A DNA stretch of 64,000 nucleotides from Raphanus sativus (Eukaryota; Streptophyta; Magnoliopsida; Brassicales; Brassicaceae), in the NCBI RefSeq assembly GCF_000801105.2, contig NC_079516.1, forward strand, positions 19,786,611 through 19,850,610. The letters run 5' to 3'. Positions 1 to 12,171 of this stretch are shown here, piece after piece (positions within the stretch are counted from its first letter, which is position 1; each line of letters begins with the position of its first letter). Below the pieces are notes generated by a model. The model did no database searches, was not told the DNA's origin, and was given only the letters and a program-made list of their open reading frames with translations. A program made the translations under genes and the position numbers.

Positions 1-1199
1 GTTGTTGTAAGAAAGATAAAGCAGAGCAAGAAAGATAAAGACACAGGGAGATTTAACTTGTTGGGGTCACGATGTGAAACCCTACTCACGCCGGGAACTT
101 GTTACCCCGGAATCCACTAGAATCAACCTATATAGGGAGCTCTCTCTTGAGCTTACAATCCCTAATGCTTTACAGCTCAAGCTACTGTCCAAAACCAGTC
201 ACTTTCATCTCTTCTGTATCTCTGCCTTCTGTCTATTGTTCTTTCCTCTTTTGATCAAGCATGCTTTTGTAGAGACAGAACGTTACATCTTCATCAAAGA
301 AGAAACAAACAAACACTTTGGCGCCAGCTGCATCTCTTTAATGTCTTGAACGAGATGGGCTTCGAGTCTTTGGGCCTTGTGGGTTTATCTCAATCAAAAC
401 TCTGATTGCTTGAGAGTCACACTTGTCTTCTCCTCTCAACCTGAAACTCGAAGACAAACTCTCACATACAGAACACTTTACTCTTGCACACTGTACTCCC
501 GAGTGTAATTTAATCAAGGTGAGAACATTTTGACAAGATAGGTTCCTGAACGCTTCAGCTTACTTCAAACGAGAAGCAGCACTATGAAGAGATTGATTTA
601 GAAAGAAAAAAAACAATGCAGAAAGGACAGACTGTTATTGGTGGGCCTATGATTTTTGTTTGGGTGATTGAAGATGTCTGGTGGGAACTGTGGTTTGAAG
701 CAAAGAAAGGAACTACACAAAGCTTGTTTTGGGATTATTAAATGTTCAGTAGAAAGTATATGGAAAACAAACATGATACGGTCCGTATCTTTAGGCTTCT
801 ATTTTTTGTGTGCACTCAACCTGCAAAAGAAAAAAAAACACCGTACACATGTTTAGTTGATGTGAAAAGTTAACTTCATCCAAGATTATATTATATCATA
901 TTATCATGTGAGGTTGAGAACAAACCATTATGCTTTTGCTTTGTACATGTGGAATCCCTTGATAGTAAGTATTTTGTATAGGATATAGACGAAGGAAAGA
1001 GTCTATTTATATGCACTATATAGTTGCTAGCTGTTATATGCATCATATATTTGTATCCAACCCCTGCAAAAAAGAAAAACACAATTGATAGATCAAAACA
1101 AAGTGTTCTAGACTAGTTTTGAATGACATGTGACAAGTTTACTCAAGAGCATACCAAAGTGTAACTTCCATTGTAACTGTCTCGAGGAGGAAGGCTCTT
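1..1199. other. Unassigned stretch upstream of the RING gene
   Basis: I recognise no gene here. Short open stretches exist (for example plus 74-349 and 668-856), but none has a recognisable domain or convincing splice structure. Around 660-850 the plus strand can be read as a short Trp-rich peptide followed by a stop and an A-rich tract; this could be the 3' end of a degraded gene, but I cannot name it. The part nearest 1199 probably holds the 3' UTR of the minus-strand RING gene. Confidence 0.3.
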
Positions 1200-2130
1200 C
1201 TACAAACGCTTGCGGCATATGGGACAGACTCTGCATATAGTGTTAGGTGATGACATCAAGTCAGACAATAGGAGATGAGATGAGGGGGGGAGAAGGAAGT
1301 AGTGTTCTGTTTTACCCGTTAACGGTTGTAAGCCATGGATTCACACAATTGGCATGGAAAGTATGAGTGCATGGCAATGTCATGATGTTGTCTCCTTGTT
1401 CAAAGACCGAGCGACATATGCAGCACTTAGAATCATCCCCTCCCTCAGTTTCTGTGTTATGCAGAGTCGTTGGTAAAGCATCTACTTGCTGAGGAGTAGC
1501 TGGAATCATCCGGTCTGGAGTTCCTGGTGGCGTGTCTTCCTCATCTGACCAGAACACCCCATTATCGACAAGATGACGAACACCATCAAAAATCGCTTGA
1601 AAAGGCTGGAGAATCGTCTGGAGTAGAGAGTAGAGCGCGTCCAGCTGCAACACAGAGAATAAAATGATCCCATAACTTCATTATCCATCTTAGGAAACTA
1701 GAATTCCATTGCTTTATTGTAATGAATCGAACTTAGAAATCTAAATCGAGAATCTCGCATTGCAGTGAATCATCCATCTTCCATAATAGCAAAATTTCCC
1801 GCAAAAACAGAGAATCGGATCAGTAATCTCAAGCAAGAATAGAAATCTGGAATCTTGCATTGAAATGCAAAACTTTCCATCAAAACTCAAAATCGAGAAT
1901 CGAAAATCCGAAAAACTCCAGTCTCGATCTTCTCAATTAGGAAACTAGATTACAGAGAACCTTCAATCAAATCCTAAGTTCGCGACCTAGTTTTTTCTCC
2001 ATAAATGAATGATTGATTAAACGATTACTTCCTTATTCACTAACGAAACAGAGTACTAATTAATTGGAGAGAGACAGCGATGGAAACTGAGATTCAATCA
2101 GAGAACGAAATTTCTTACGATCGCCGCCAT
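1200..2130 (-). CDS. RING-H2 zinc finger protein, probable E3 ubiquitin ligase
   Basis: Three-exon model on the minus strand: 2119-2130 (12 nt, MAAI), 1316-1644 and 1200-1230, with introns GTAAGA...TTGCAG and GTAAAA...ATGCAG. The joined frame is open for 123 residues and ends in TAG. The N-terminal half (LDALYSLLQTILQPFQAIFD) looks helical and amphipathic. The C-terminal half is a RING-H2 domain: CCICRSVFEQGD, then CTHTFHANC, then VCPICRKRL, giving the cysteine-histidine order C-C-C-H-H-C-C-C. The last CPIC pair lies in the 31-nt terminal exon, so the finger is only complete after splicing. RING-H2 proteins of this type recruit ubiquitin-conjugating enzymes; the substrate is unknown. The very short first exon is unusual but keeps frame. 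An alternative start inside 1653 would add intron sequence and lacks an ATG. Confidence 0.72.
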
Positions 2131-2472
2131 TGTCGCCGGTGAGAGCTTTCTTTCTCTCCTATCGCAGAGTAAGCTCAGTAAGCGGGAAGCGTGAAGCCTT
2201 TCAAAACAACAGCTTCCATATATCACAAACGGTGTCGTTTCTGTGTTTTGTTTATTTGTTTTATTTTTTAATTCCTTTTTCTTTTCCCATCTCTTTTTTT
2301 CGAACTTGTTTTACAAGCAATTCACGTCAAACCACGACTTACATTTCTTCAGTGAGAACATTTTCTTTTTTAAATATTCAGTGAGAACAATATTTGATAT
2401 TTGAAAAAAAAAAGAAATTGAAATTACTTGCACTATATAAATTCGATTAAATCATCAAAATAGATATATTAA

Positions 2473-3190
2473 TTAGTAGTCAAAATAATTACGAGGCTTG
2501 TCCCAAATTACTAGTTTGTGTGTGTAACTAAGACCGACCCCCAACAATCCCCTTTTCTCTCTAACCTCTCGTTTCCTCCTCGTGTGTATTGTGCAGCTCC
2601 GGTGCTCTCCTCTTCCTCTCCCTCGTCTTCCCCTTTGCTGTATCACCGTTTCGTCTTCTCCCAACCTCTTTGTCTATGGTCTGGGTTAGGGTTTCTGTTC
2701 CGTTGAGGTCTCCGCTCGTGACGTCTCAGCTTTCTCGTGGTGGTGTCGTTTGGCTTCAGCAACGGACGTTTTGTTGCTCTTCGGTGTGTCGCAGAGTTGA
2801 GGGCGTTCTGTCTCAGAAGCCGTGTGAGCTCCGGAGGTTCCTTAACTTTAGAGGCGTGTCTTGGGTGGGTGATGATGCGCCTCCTCTCTATTCCGATGCG
2901 TGAGGCTAAGCAGCCAGCTTGAACAGTGGTCGTCTATGGCTCCTCTCTTCATTGCTTTCTTCTCCTGCCTTGTCTTGCTTTGGTTGCCGGTTGTTACACT
3001 TTTGTGCTCTCCTGTTCGTCGTGACTTGCTTCTACGGTTGACACCAGTATGAGCACTAGCAATTTCAGTATACTGCCTCTCGGTTCTCGATAGGTGGCAA
3101 ATGATAGCCGGTTTGGACGTGCTCTGAAACGCCTTGTGTCATCATTTGACTAAACCTCACATCCCACTGCCCTTGCTGTTCACTTGACCA
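2473..3190. other. GC-richer, pyrimidine-rich segment of unknown origin
   Basis: This block is clearly less AT-rich than its surroundings. It reads open in more than one plus frame for 60-100 codons without any domain I know. It lies just before the PI31-like fragment and contains TC-rich tracts like a plant 5' leader, so it may be a captured leader or transposon part. The stretch 2131-2472 before it is the AT-rich divergent promoter region of the RING gene, and I see no other feature there. Confidence 0.3.
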
Positions 3191-3199
3191 GCTTTGGTA

Positions 3200-4034
3200 G
3201 TGTGGTTGGTCATATATGTTGGGAAGTATGTTGATGAGTCGAGAGAGGATGGTGATTATGATGCACAGTTCAAGGATCTTGGGAAGTTCGTCAGTGATTT
3301 ACAGAATCAGATTCTGTACAAGGTTGATGAAGGGCTTAAACCTAAACCTGTTACTCTTATGAGCCAATCCAGGTAATCATCCCCTTGTTCATAAGCTGTT
3401 GTTAGATATTTGGGTTAGGAACGAACGTGGGATTCAGTTGTAGTGTTGCAGTTAACATAGGTTCGTTCAGATGGATGTGACTTGAGTTTCTCATTCATCA
3501 GAATATTTTATTCAATAAATGTGCAGAGTCTACTAATGTTCTGTCTTAATTTTTATGAAGAAAGTTTTACCTTGGTTCATGTAGTTCTCATCGTGAAACT
3601 TCATATTTTTGGAAGCCTACGTTAGTTCTTGGACAAGAATGATATATATTGTTCTTGGAGTGTATCCTAAAACATCCATCTTTATCTTTGGTTGCTTGCA
3701 GCTCGGAGACAAATGAAGAGACTGAGTCTGGAGATTACGTTAGAAGTCCTGGTCCATTAGGTCCTCAGATTCACCCCTCAGGGTAAATACATCGACCACT
3801 TCTGCTGCTTACTTTAGTTAATTGTGTCATATGATAGTTTTCTTATAACATATTAGAAAACTAAATCGCTTTCTCATTTTACTTGTTAGGGTGGTAGTTC
3901 CTCCAATACCAGGCCCAGGTTACAGCGATCTCATCCCTGGCCCAGGTGCTGGAGTATACCCGGTCAGGGGTGGTTTAGGCGATGGAAGCATGCTTGTAGG
4001 ACCAAACCATCCTCGCATGTTCCCTGGAGAAGGC
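3200..4034 (+). pseudogene. Proteasome inhibitor PI31-like (PTRE1-like) gene fragment
   Basis: Three exon-like blocks with good junctions read as the C-terminal half of a plant PI31-type proteasome regulator: about 3200-3372, 3702-3782 and 3890-4034. The first block holds VGKYVDESREDGDYDAQF and SDLQNQILYKVD, the end of the N-terminal FP domain. The next two hold the Pro/Gly-rich tail with GPLGPQIHPSG, VVVPPIPGPGYSDL and GDGSMLVGPNHPRMFP. PI31 proteins bind the 20S proteasome and modulate its assembly or activity. The N-terminal FP domain (about the first 110 residues of the family) is missing, no ATG precedes the first block, and the conserved end of the tail is replaced after 4034 by unrelated sequence. 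I judge it a truncated pseudogene. It could still be transcribed from the leader-like block before it. Confidence 0.7.
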
Positions 4035-5185
4035 AAGTCATATATGTTTTTGTGTTTCTCGAAAGTTTTCCATTCAATCATTATTTCTCAGATATGGAAA
4101 TTCACGCTTTCTGTACAATTCAGTCTTATTTTTGTTTCCTTCTGATGTTAGGTAAAACTGAGGCTGAAGACTCATAACCAAAATGTGAAACATGTGCTCT
4201 CTATGTACAGATCTGAGGAAGTGTTTGACCAGATCGATACTGCTCTGTCTAAACAGCTTCAACAGAGGGAACACTGATCCAAGTTCACTTTCAAGTTGAA
4301 TCATTCTTGGGAACGGACAGAAGAAAAGTCTGAGAAAAAGAAAGATCGACACAAAAAATAAGAAATTGAGTATGTTTTATTGTTTTGAACTTTTTTTCTA
4401 GGTAGTTAAAACTTGAATCTTTAAAACTTGTATCTGTTGCAAAAGACAGGTTAGAATAACTAATTTTATTAAGTTTATTATGTCCAAAAAAATTATTATG
4501 TACTTTACAAACATATTTTGTTTGTCAGTAAATATTGAGGTGTAGAAATATATAACATTACACTTTCCATCATTTATATTTAAAAAGTTTTTAAAACATT
4601 TATCTTCTTGTTTTAGATTTTGAAAACATTTTATGTTTCATAAAATTCCTTTCGTTTTTCTCATATTAAAATAATAATATAAAAATTACTAATGTAGAAT
4701 GTGCATGTATAATAGCACTATAAAAAATATTCATGTAAAAAGTGCAGCTAGTTTATATATAATTTAATAATCTAGCTAGACTTAATAATTTTTCGTAATC
4801 TTGAAGGAAGTTAATAATACTATCTTACACATAGTAATATTTTGACAAATTCTAAGTTTTATTAGTAAAACCATGTACAAATGTAATATTTTGTAGCAAA
4901 ATAGATGATTTTATACCATGAATGTCACTAAAGAAGAGTATTATCTAAACCGTTTACCAGAAATAAATAATTTTATAGATTCTTCTTACTATAGTCTTAC
5001 GATTCACACAATCAACCATTAAAGCTAACAATTCATTAAATGATAAATATTCTTAAAACTATAGAAAATAATCATCTAAATAGTTTTAATAGTTTTATTT
5101 ACTGTATACATAGTCTACTAATAGATAATATATGAGTTCTATATATCAAATATACATACTACTGGCAATTTATAGGGGTTTCAGA
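4035..5185. other. AT-rich intergenic DNA with a short foreign coding-like stretch
   Basis: After the PI31 fragment, 4211-4277 reads RSEEVFDQIDTALSKQLQQREH and a stop on the plus strand. This is not part of PI31 and looks like the end of another gene, which I cannot identify. From about 4350 on the sequence is very AT-rich, with no recognisable gene. Confidence 0.35.
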
Positions 5186-5345
5186 TTACACATAATAAAA
5201 CCAAATAATCCTAGTAGTTCAAATTATACATAATAAACCCAATAGTCCTAATATTCTAAATTACACACAATAAATCCAGTACTTCTAGAAGCCGATTACA
5301 TATAATAAATCTAGTAATCTTAGTTGTTTGATTACACACAATGAA
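5186..5345. repeat. Degenerate minisatellite, unit about 41 bp
   Basis: About four to five diverged direct repeats follow one another. Each contains a core like ATTACACATAATAAA, then an AT-rich spacer with TAGTAATCCTAG-like sequence. Unit lengths vary slightly and identity is moderate, so this is an old array. Confidence 0.55.
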
Positions 5346-5533
5346 AACATAATAAAGAAAACCACCCGGATAATCTTGTATGGAACATCTGCACCAACCT
5401 TGTGATGAACCAAATCTATCAGAGTGTTAAGAATTGGTGTGTCAAAACTACCGGGATAATATTGAGCCAAAACATATGCAACAATTTGTGGTATGTCTCT
5501 CCTTGCAGTGTTCTTGTAGTAACAACAGAACAT
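5346..5533 (-). other. Unassigned minus-strand open stretch
   Basis: The minus strand reads TARRDIPQIVAYVLAQYYPG and LVHHKVGADVPYKIIRVV, with protein-like composition unlike the AT-rich flanks. A frame further upstream (5533-5720) also reads as peptide but contains stops. It may be a decayed transposase or host gene fragment. I cannot name a family. Confidence 0.25.
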
Positions 5534-5880
5534 CTATCTATGCTGCTCGATGTTACTTCTAACCATCCATCGATCTGAATTCATTAACTTTGCAACACGC
5601 ACAAACCACTTGCAGCCTTTTTGGCTCCTCAACATTTTATCACATAACTCTTAGTATCCGACTTAATTTTATCATAATCAAGATAAACTTGTGTTAAATG
5701 CTACGTTTTGGATTAACCTGTAACATTAACTGTTATAGCCCGTTTAGAAATAGTATGGTAAAGGAAAACCTCTATTGTATTGATAAAAGCCAAGATAATT
5801 GGTATTAAATGTGTAACAGTTGATGTTTGTGTTTGAAACGCACTGTTTTGAAGAAGCGATAGAAAAGACGATAAAGGCGA

Positions 5881-7455
5881 TTGAAGGTTACGACAGTCTC
5901 CGGCATGAGTACGGCGGATCCGCCGGGGTTACCTTCATCTCCTCGGAGTGTGGGTCGATCTCAGGAGGATGTGCAAGGGTCTAATCACGAAGTATCACAA
6001 GATCTAACCATTTCAGTTTCGAAGATTTCAAAACAAGGCGCTGTTGAAGATTTGGGTTCGAAGAGTATCGCGATGGGAGGATCGGTGGATCTGTCACCAA
6101 AAAAGTTCGATTTGGAGAAGAAGGATAAGGGATCGTTCCAAAACACGATTGCTGGAGGATCTAAAGGATCGTGGGTTGGTGCGGTTCAGGGTCAAAAAGT
6201 ATTGAAGAAATATAAGGTGGAGGTCACGATGAAGGATGGTATTGGATCAGTAACGGTACCGGAGGAGATTACGAAGGATGTCACGCCGCTGTGGGAAGAT
6301 TTCCTTATTGGAAAATTTCTAGACACAACCCCACATATTGCCAAAGTTCATGCGATAGTCAACAAAATCTGGAACCTAAATGATAAAACCCAGAGGATTG
6401 AAGTGTTTGAGGTTAACGCAACCTCTATGAAGTTTAGGATTATGAATCAAGCTGATAGAAACAGGATATTGAGACGTGGGATGTGGAACCTAGCGGGGAT
6501 ACCAGTGGTTTTGACAAAATGGTCGCCTGTGACAGAGAAAGAGAAGCCTCCTGTTCAGTCAATTCCGATGTGGGTGCACATTAAAAACTTTCCTATCAAT
6601 ATGATCTCGTGGCAAGGGTTGAGTTTTGTAACGAGTCCTATTGGTAGTCCAGTCAGGTTGCATCCAGAGACAGCTCAATGCTTGAATCTTGATGTTGCAA
6701 AGATCTTTGTTAAGGTGGATTTAACCAAAGATCTACCTAAGAAGATGAACTTCAACATTCAAGGAGAGGATGTGCTGATTGAGTATGTCTACCCGAAGTT
6801 GCCAACAAAATGCTCAAACTGTGGTACGTGAAGGCATTCGGAGAAAAGCTGTAAGAATGGGAGAGAAAGTCAGATAGAAGAACAAAGAAAGGATTTGGAA
6901 GAAGGGGAGTTGGTAGAAAAACAAAAGGAGGAAGAGGAGATAATTCGTATAGTGGCAAATGAGCCATAAAACAATGCTCTCACTGAAAAGGAGTTCTCAT
7001 CAGTGATAGCAACTGAAGATAAAGAAATAACAATGGAAGCTGATAATGTAAAGGAGAAAAATACGGAGATGACAAAAAAGGGAGATGAGGAGAAAGAAGT
7101 GGAGAAGGTAGAGAAGATAAATGAATGGTCAGAAGTTACTCCAGGGAAGGCTAGTCGATCCCCAAGTAGAAATTTGGAATTTGAGAAGCTACCTTTGCTC
7201 ACAAATTCAAGGTTCTCAGTTTTGATGCCAACGATGGAACAAGAGGAGGAGGAAAATGAGCAACATGATAAGGAGGATCATTTGGCAGAACAGTCTGAGG
7301 AAGAAGCTTGTAAGGAAACTGAAGAAGCGATTCCTCGTAAAATTCTGCCTCGTAAGTCAAAGCAGAATCATAGATACTTGAAGGTCAAAACAAGTCAGAA
7401 AGCTTTGGATGCTGATCCGAGCTATCTGAATAAGAAGAAACCTCGACGCCAATAA
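5881..7455 (+). pseudogene. LINE ORF1 protein, broken
   Basis: Codes for the RNA-binding gag-like protein of plant L1 elements. The first open part (ATG at 5905 or an earlier in-frame start, to 6831) contains the DUF4283-like region with DFLIGKFLDTTPHIAKVHAI and RILRRGMWNLAGIPVVLTKW. It then enters the CCHC knuckle KCSNCGT, where a TGA stops it at 6829-6831; the next codons (RHSEKSCKNG) complete the knuckle in the same frame, so this is one nonsense mutation. A further in-frame stop lies near 6967. The Glu/Lys-rich tail continues at 7003-7455 in the same frame to a stop one base before ORF2. Confidence 0.85.
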
Positions 7456-7456
7456 T

Positions 7457-10400
7457 ATGTCTGGTTTTTACTGGAATGTTAGGGGCTTCAATCAGTTTTC
7501 AAAGCACAAGGTGGTTAAAGAGTGGGTGAGGAAGTGTGGGTTTCAGTTTGGTTGTTTAATCGAGACTAGAGTAAAGGAAAATAAAGCTAAGAAGATTCTG
7601 GAGGATGTTTTTTCTGGATGGTCATACATAACAAATTATGATCATCATCGGCTAGGGAAAATTTGGGTGATTTGGAGTCCGAAAGTGAGAGTCACTCCCT
7701 GCTTTCAGAGTACTCAGCTAGTTACTTGTTCAGTTTTGTTGGATGGAATGGTGGATGAGTTTTATTGTTCTTTTGTTTATGGATTGAATTCGGTAGAAGA
7801 AAGAAAGGAGTTGTGGAGTGATCTTATGGCTCATCAAGACTCTCCTATAATAAGGAAGGCTCCGTGGATGGTAATGGGAGACTATAACGAGATTCTGAGT
7901 GGGATGGAGCATTCAGTAGAAAATTCTTCTTATGAGACAGGAGGTATGCGAGAGTTTCAAGATACTGTGACATATTGCTCGTTGGTTGATATGTCTTATC
8001 AGGGGCCACAGTTTAATTGGTGTAACAAGAGGGAAAATGGGGTTATTTGCAAAAAGTTGGATATAACTCTGATAAATGAAGAATGGATGAAAAAAGTTTC
8101 CTTAGTCTTATTGTGTTTTTGAAACGGGTGGGTGTTCTGATCATCAGAGATGTAGAGTGATCATCAAAACTGAGCTAATGAAGCCAAAGAAGCCTTTCAA
8201 ATTTGTGAATGCGCTTGTGGAAATGTCGGAATTTTTTCTCCAAGTCAAGGGGTTCTGGGATGAAACAACTCCTTTATTTAACTCTACCTCAGCTCTTTTC
8301 AGACTATCTAAGAAGTTGAAAGCTTTAAAGCCAGTTCTGAAGAGTTTAAGCAGAGAGAAAGTTGGAGATATAATAAGGAAGACGAGGGAGGTGTATAAAA
8401 ATCTTTGTGAAGCACAATCTACGATGCTAACAGCTCCTACTCAGGAAAACATTCATGATGAGGCAGAGGCGTATAGAAGATGGGTTTTTCTGTCAGCTCT
8501 GGAAGAGAAAGTAATCAGTCAGAGAGCTAAAGTTCACTGGTTAGAAGTGGGGGATGGAAATAACAAAAGCTTTCACAGGGCTGCAAAAATTAGGGAGATC
8601 TGAAATTCTATAAGAGAGATAAAGAGGCCTGATGGTACGATTGCTGACAATCAAGATGATATAAAGCAGGAAGCAGTGGATCATTTCTTTTCCTTCTTAA
8701 ATCATGTTCCGGAAGATTATAGAGAGTCTAATGTGGATGAGCTAAGGGATTTATTAAACTATCAGTGCACTGAAGAGGATAGAGAGATGCTTCAGAAAGG
8801 GGTATCTGCTGAGGAAGTGAGGAAGGTAATCTTCTCAATGGCTTCAGAAAAATCGCCAGGCCCTGATGGTTATACAAGTGAGTTTTTCAAAGCTACTTGG
8901 GATATCATAGGACCTGATTTTGTAGTACCAGTTCAGGCTTTTTTCGACACGGGATTCATGCCAAAAGGTATTAATTCCACCATCTTGGCTTTAATCCCAA
9001 AGAAGAATGATGTTGTAGTTATGAAAGACTATCGTCCCATTTCGTGCTGTAATGTAATCTATAAGGTTATATCGAAGCTTTTGGCAAATAGGATGAAAGG
9101 TTTGCTTCCTCTCTTCATCTCTCTAAATCAATCGGCGTTTGTGAAAGATAGATTGCTCATGGAGAACGTCCTTTTAGCATTGGAAATGGTTAAGAACTAC
9201 CATAGTGAATCTGTTACTGAAAGGTGTGCGATGAAGATTGATGTTTCAAAGGCCTTTGATTCAGTTCAGTGGTCTTTTCTGCTGTCAGTGCTGGCTGCTT
9301 TGAACTTCCCGGAGAAATTTATTTTATGGATCAAGAAGTGCATTGAGTTAGCTTCGTTTTCAATTCAGATAAACGGAGAATTAGCTGGCTATTTCAATAG
9401 TAAGAGAGGTATGCGCCAAGGGTGTGCTCTTTCCCCTTATCTCTTCATCGTTTGTGTGCAAGTTCTTTCTAAGCTCCTTGATAAAGCTGCTATTGAGAAG
9501 AAAATTGGCTATCACCCGTATTGCAAAGATCTTAACCTGACACATATATGTTTTGCTGATAACGTGTTGGTGTTCTCAGATGAGAAGAAGACTTCAATTG
9601 AAGGGATTTTAGCAGTGTTTCAAGAATTTGCAAAGGTTTCTGGCTTGAATATTAGCTTGGAGAAATCTACTCTCTATTTGGCAGGTGTTAAAGCAGAGGA
9701 TAGTGTGACTATATTGGAACAATTCCCTTTTGATTCGGGATCTTTGCCAGTGAGATATCTGGGACTTCCATTACTCACAAAAAGAATGAATTCTCAAGAT
9801 TATAGTCTGCTCATTATGCGAATTAAGAACCGTATTACATCGTGGACAGCAAGGCATTTGTCATTTGCTGGGCGTCTCCAACTGGTAGGATCTGTTCTTT
9901 ACAGTATCACCAACTTCTGGATGTCAGCATATAGACTGCCAAGTGCTTGTATCAAAGAGATCAATAGCCTCTGCTCAGCTTTCTTGTGGTCTGGGCCAGC
10001 TCTTTCAACTCACAAAGCAAAGATTGCATGGGAAAATGTCTGCAGGCCAAAAAATGAAGGCGGGTTGGGATTGAAAAATCTATCTGATGCAAATAGAGTT
10101 TCTTGTTTGAAGCTAATATGGAGGATTATATCTGAAAAAAATTATTTATGGGTTTGCTGGATTTGGAAGTATCTTATCAGGAAGGGATCGTATTGGAGTG
10201 TAAATGAAAGGAGTTCTCTTGGCTCTTGGATGTGGAAGAAACTTTTGAAGCTAAGACCCTTGGCTAAGCAGCTGGTGAAGAAGGAAATAAACAGCGGATC
10301 CAACTCTTCTTTCTGGTTTGATTGCTGGTCTCAGATTGGAAGTTTGATTGAGGTTACGGGGGATAGAGGCCCGATGGATCTTGGCATCCCTATCAACAGC

Positions 10401-11116
10401 ACAGTGGAAAATGCTATTCAGCTCTATAGAACTAAAAGACATAGAGCTCCAAACCTTCAGTTGGTAGATAAAGAAGTCATGAGGTTAAAAAACAGAGGTC
10501 TTAATGATCAGGATGATTTGTGTCTTTGGAAGAGAGAAAATGGTGATTATAAGGAAGCCTTCTCTATGGTTCAAACCTGGAATATCATCAGATCTCAAAA
10601 TCCGAAGGTCGTTTGGTTCAAAGGAGTGTGGTTCTCTGGTTCAACTCCTCGGTTTTCTTTTCTGGTTTGGATTGCAGTTCAGGATAGGCTAGCAACCGGA
10701 GATAGAATCAGCCGATGGAATCCTCAAGCTGATGTGAAATGCTGGTTATGTCAAGCGCCTCTAGAAAACAGAGATCATTTATTTTTTGACTGTGGCTACT
10801 CGAAGGAGGTCTGGTGTAGTTTGGTAAAGAATTTGGCTGGAAACAGGAGTGTTTATGAGTGGTCAAGGGTGCTCCGAGAAGTTGTGAGAGGGCTTTCTGG
10901 GAAAACAGAGATTTTCTCTATCGCTATTGTTTTCAGGTTGCTGTGTATGCGATTTGGAGGGAAAGAAATGTGAGAAGAGTTGGAGAACCTTCTCAGACAG
11001 CTGCCGGTCTCATAGTCAGATTGGATAAAATGGTTCGAAATAGAATCACATCTCTGAGGAGTAAGAAAGGTGAGAAGTATAAGAGAGCGATGGAGGTTTG
11101 GTTTGGAAGAAGTTAA
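7457..11116 (+). pseudogene. LINE ORF2: endonuclease and reverse transcriptase, broken
   Basis: Starts MSGFYWNVRGFN, the typical start of the APE-type endonuclease. GDYNEIL and the terminal NWCNKRENGV block are visible up to 8122, where the frame breaks. Coding continues at 8157-8603, with a stop just after, and then 8676-10973. The reverse transcriptase has [50 protein letters not shown] and GMRQGCALSPYLF. The catalytic FADD box reads FADN here, so even a repaired frame would lack one metal-binding Asp. The zf-RVT region (WLCQAPLENRDHLFFDC) follows, and a last frame-shifted part ends at 11116. Confidence 0.9.
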
Positions 11117-11569
11117 AGCTATGTTTTCGAGTTGGCTCTTTCTTAGTCTATGGTATGGAGCAGTGAGGATCATGGCGGTTTCAAAAAGAGTCCATCAATT
11201 GAGGAGAATTTTGGGAAGGCTAAGGAAGTGTGTTAGAGAGGAAGTTGAGGCTGTTTTGCTTTTTTGCTTGTCCCCTAACTATGATTTTCCCACTTTTTCC
11301 CACATTAGAGTTTTGTCCCATTAGAGTTTTCTCTAATGTGGATTTTAATGAGGGGAATTTCATGGCATTTCCAAACTTGACTTGTTCCTTATGGTTAAGT
11401 TTGAGGGGGATTTTGGGTTTTCTTTGAAGTTTAGATTCTAAAAGAGTTTAGCTTCTTTTTTTGCTTGAGTTTGTTTCTTTTAGATTCAATTATGTTGTAC
11501 TTGTTGTAAAAACATTTTTTTGTTTGAATAAAATTTAACATTCTTTCAAAAAAAAAAAGTGTAACAGTT

Positions 11570-12171
11570 ATATATACAAGTATCTACCATTCAAATATTT
11601 AGATTAACAGCTACGAGACTCATGGTAACAATTAAGATTTTATGTTATAGTAACCGTACAGACCAAGTTTACGGTTGTTACCGTTTAAAAGTATCCCTCA
11701 CATAATTTTTTTTTTATATAAGTCCTCTAATCTACTTACAAATATCTTTAAAGGCTCACTTAACTGCCACGATTAAAGCCACGTATAATTAGAACAACTG
11801 AATTGTAATTGTTACTTGGGCCATCACCAGTTTAGAGGTAAGAGGTAGGTTTTGGGGATGAAGTTTCAAATTTCAAAAATTTAAAAAAAAATATTTAAAA
11901 TAAAAAGAAACTATTTTGGGCAATTTATTTTTTAGGATTATTTTTATTTTGGCTATTTGAAAGAATTACTCTTTTAATTCAAGATTCTTGTAATCTCATT
12001 CAAAAGATAAAACTGTACATGAGATTTGTCTAAAAAAACAAGATTACAACAGGGAAAATGAAGCAAGCCAACAAAATCTAACTGTTAAAAAAAGCTAAGT
12101 GTTCATTAAAAAAACTAAGTAATAAGCTATGAGTTAAGTTTTATGTAATATTATCAAACTTTAACAACTAA
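11570..12171. other. AT-rich spacer before the Helitron pair
   Basis: No gene seen. The last about 25 bases (from TATGTAATATTATCAAAC to the A at 12171) match 33083-33108, upstream of the truncated amidase copy. They therefore belonged to the ancestral upstream region of the amidase gene before the Helitrons inserted. Confidence 0.5.

Larger units (their letters stand above)
5811..11569 (+). mobile_element. L1-clade non-LTR retrotransposon (LINE), near full length
   Basis: The element body is 5822-11558. It is flanked by an 11-bp direct repeat GTGTAACAGTT at 5811-5821 and 11559-11569, which I read as the target-site duplication. It ends in an A tract (about 11547-11558) preceded by an AATAAA-like signal. 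It carries an ORF1 with a DUF4283-type domain and zinc knuckle, then an ORF2 with endonuclease, reverse transcriptase and zf-RVT region, the usual plant L1 order. Several stops and frameshifts make it non-autonomous now. The TSD is intact on both sides, so the 5' end is probably close to complete. Confidence 0.93.

Noticed and set aside
5705..5835. Second occurrence of TAACAGTT-like sequence as an alternative LINE boundary
   Set aside because: Only GTGTAACAGTT at 5811-5821 has an 11-bp match directly after the A tail; the others are chance AT-rich matches.
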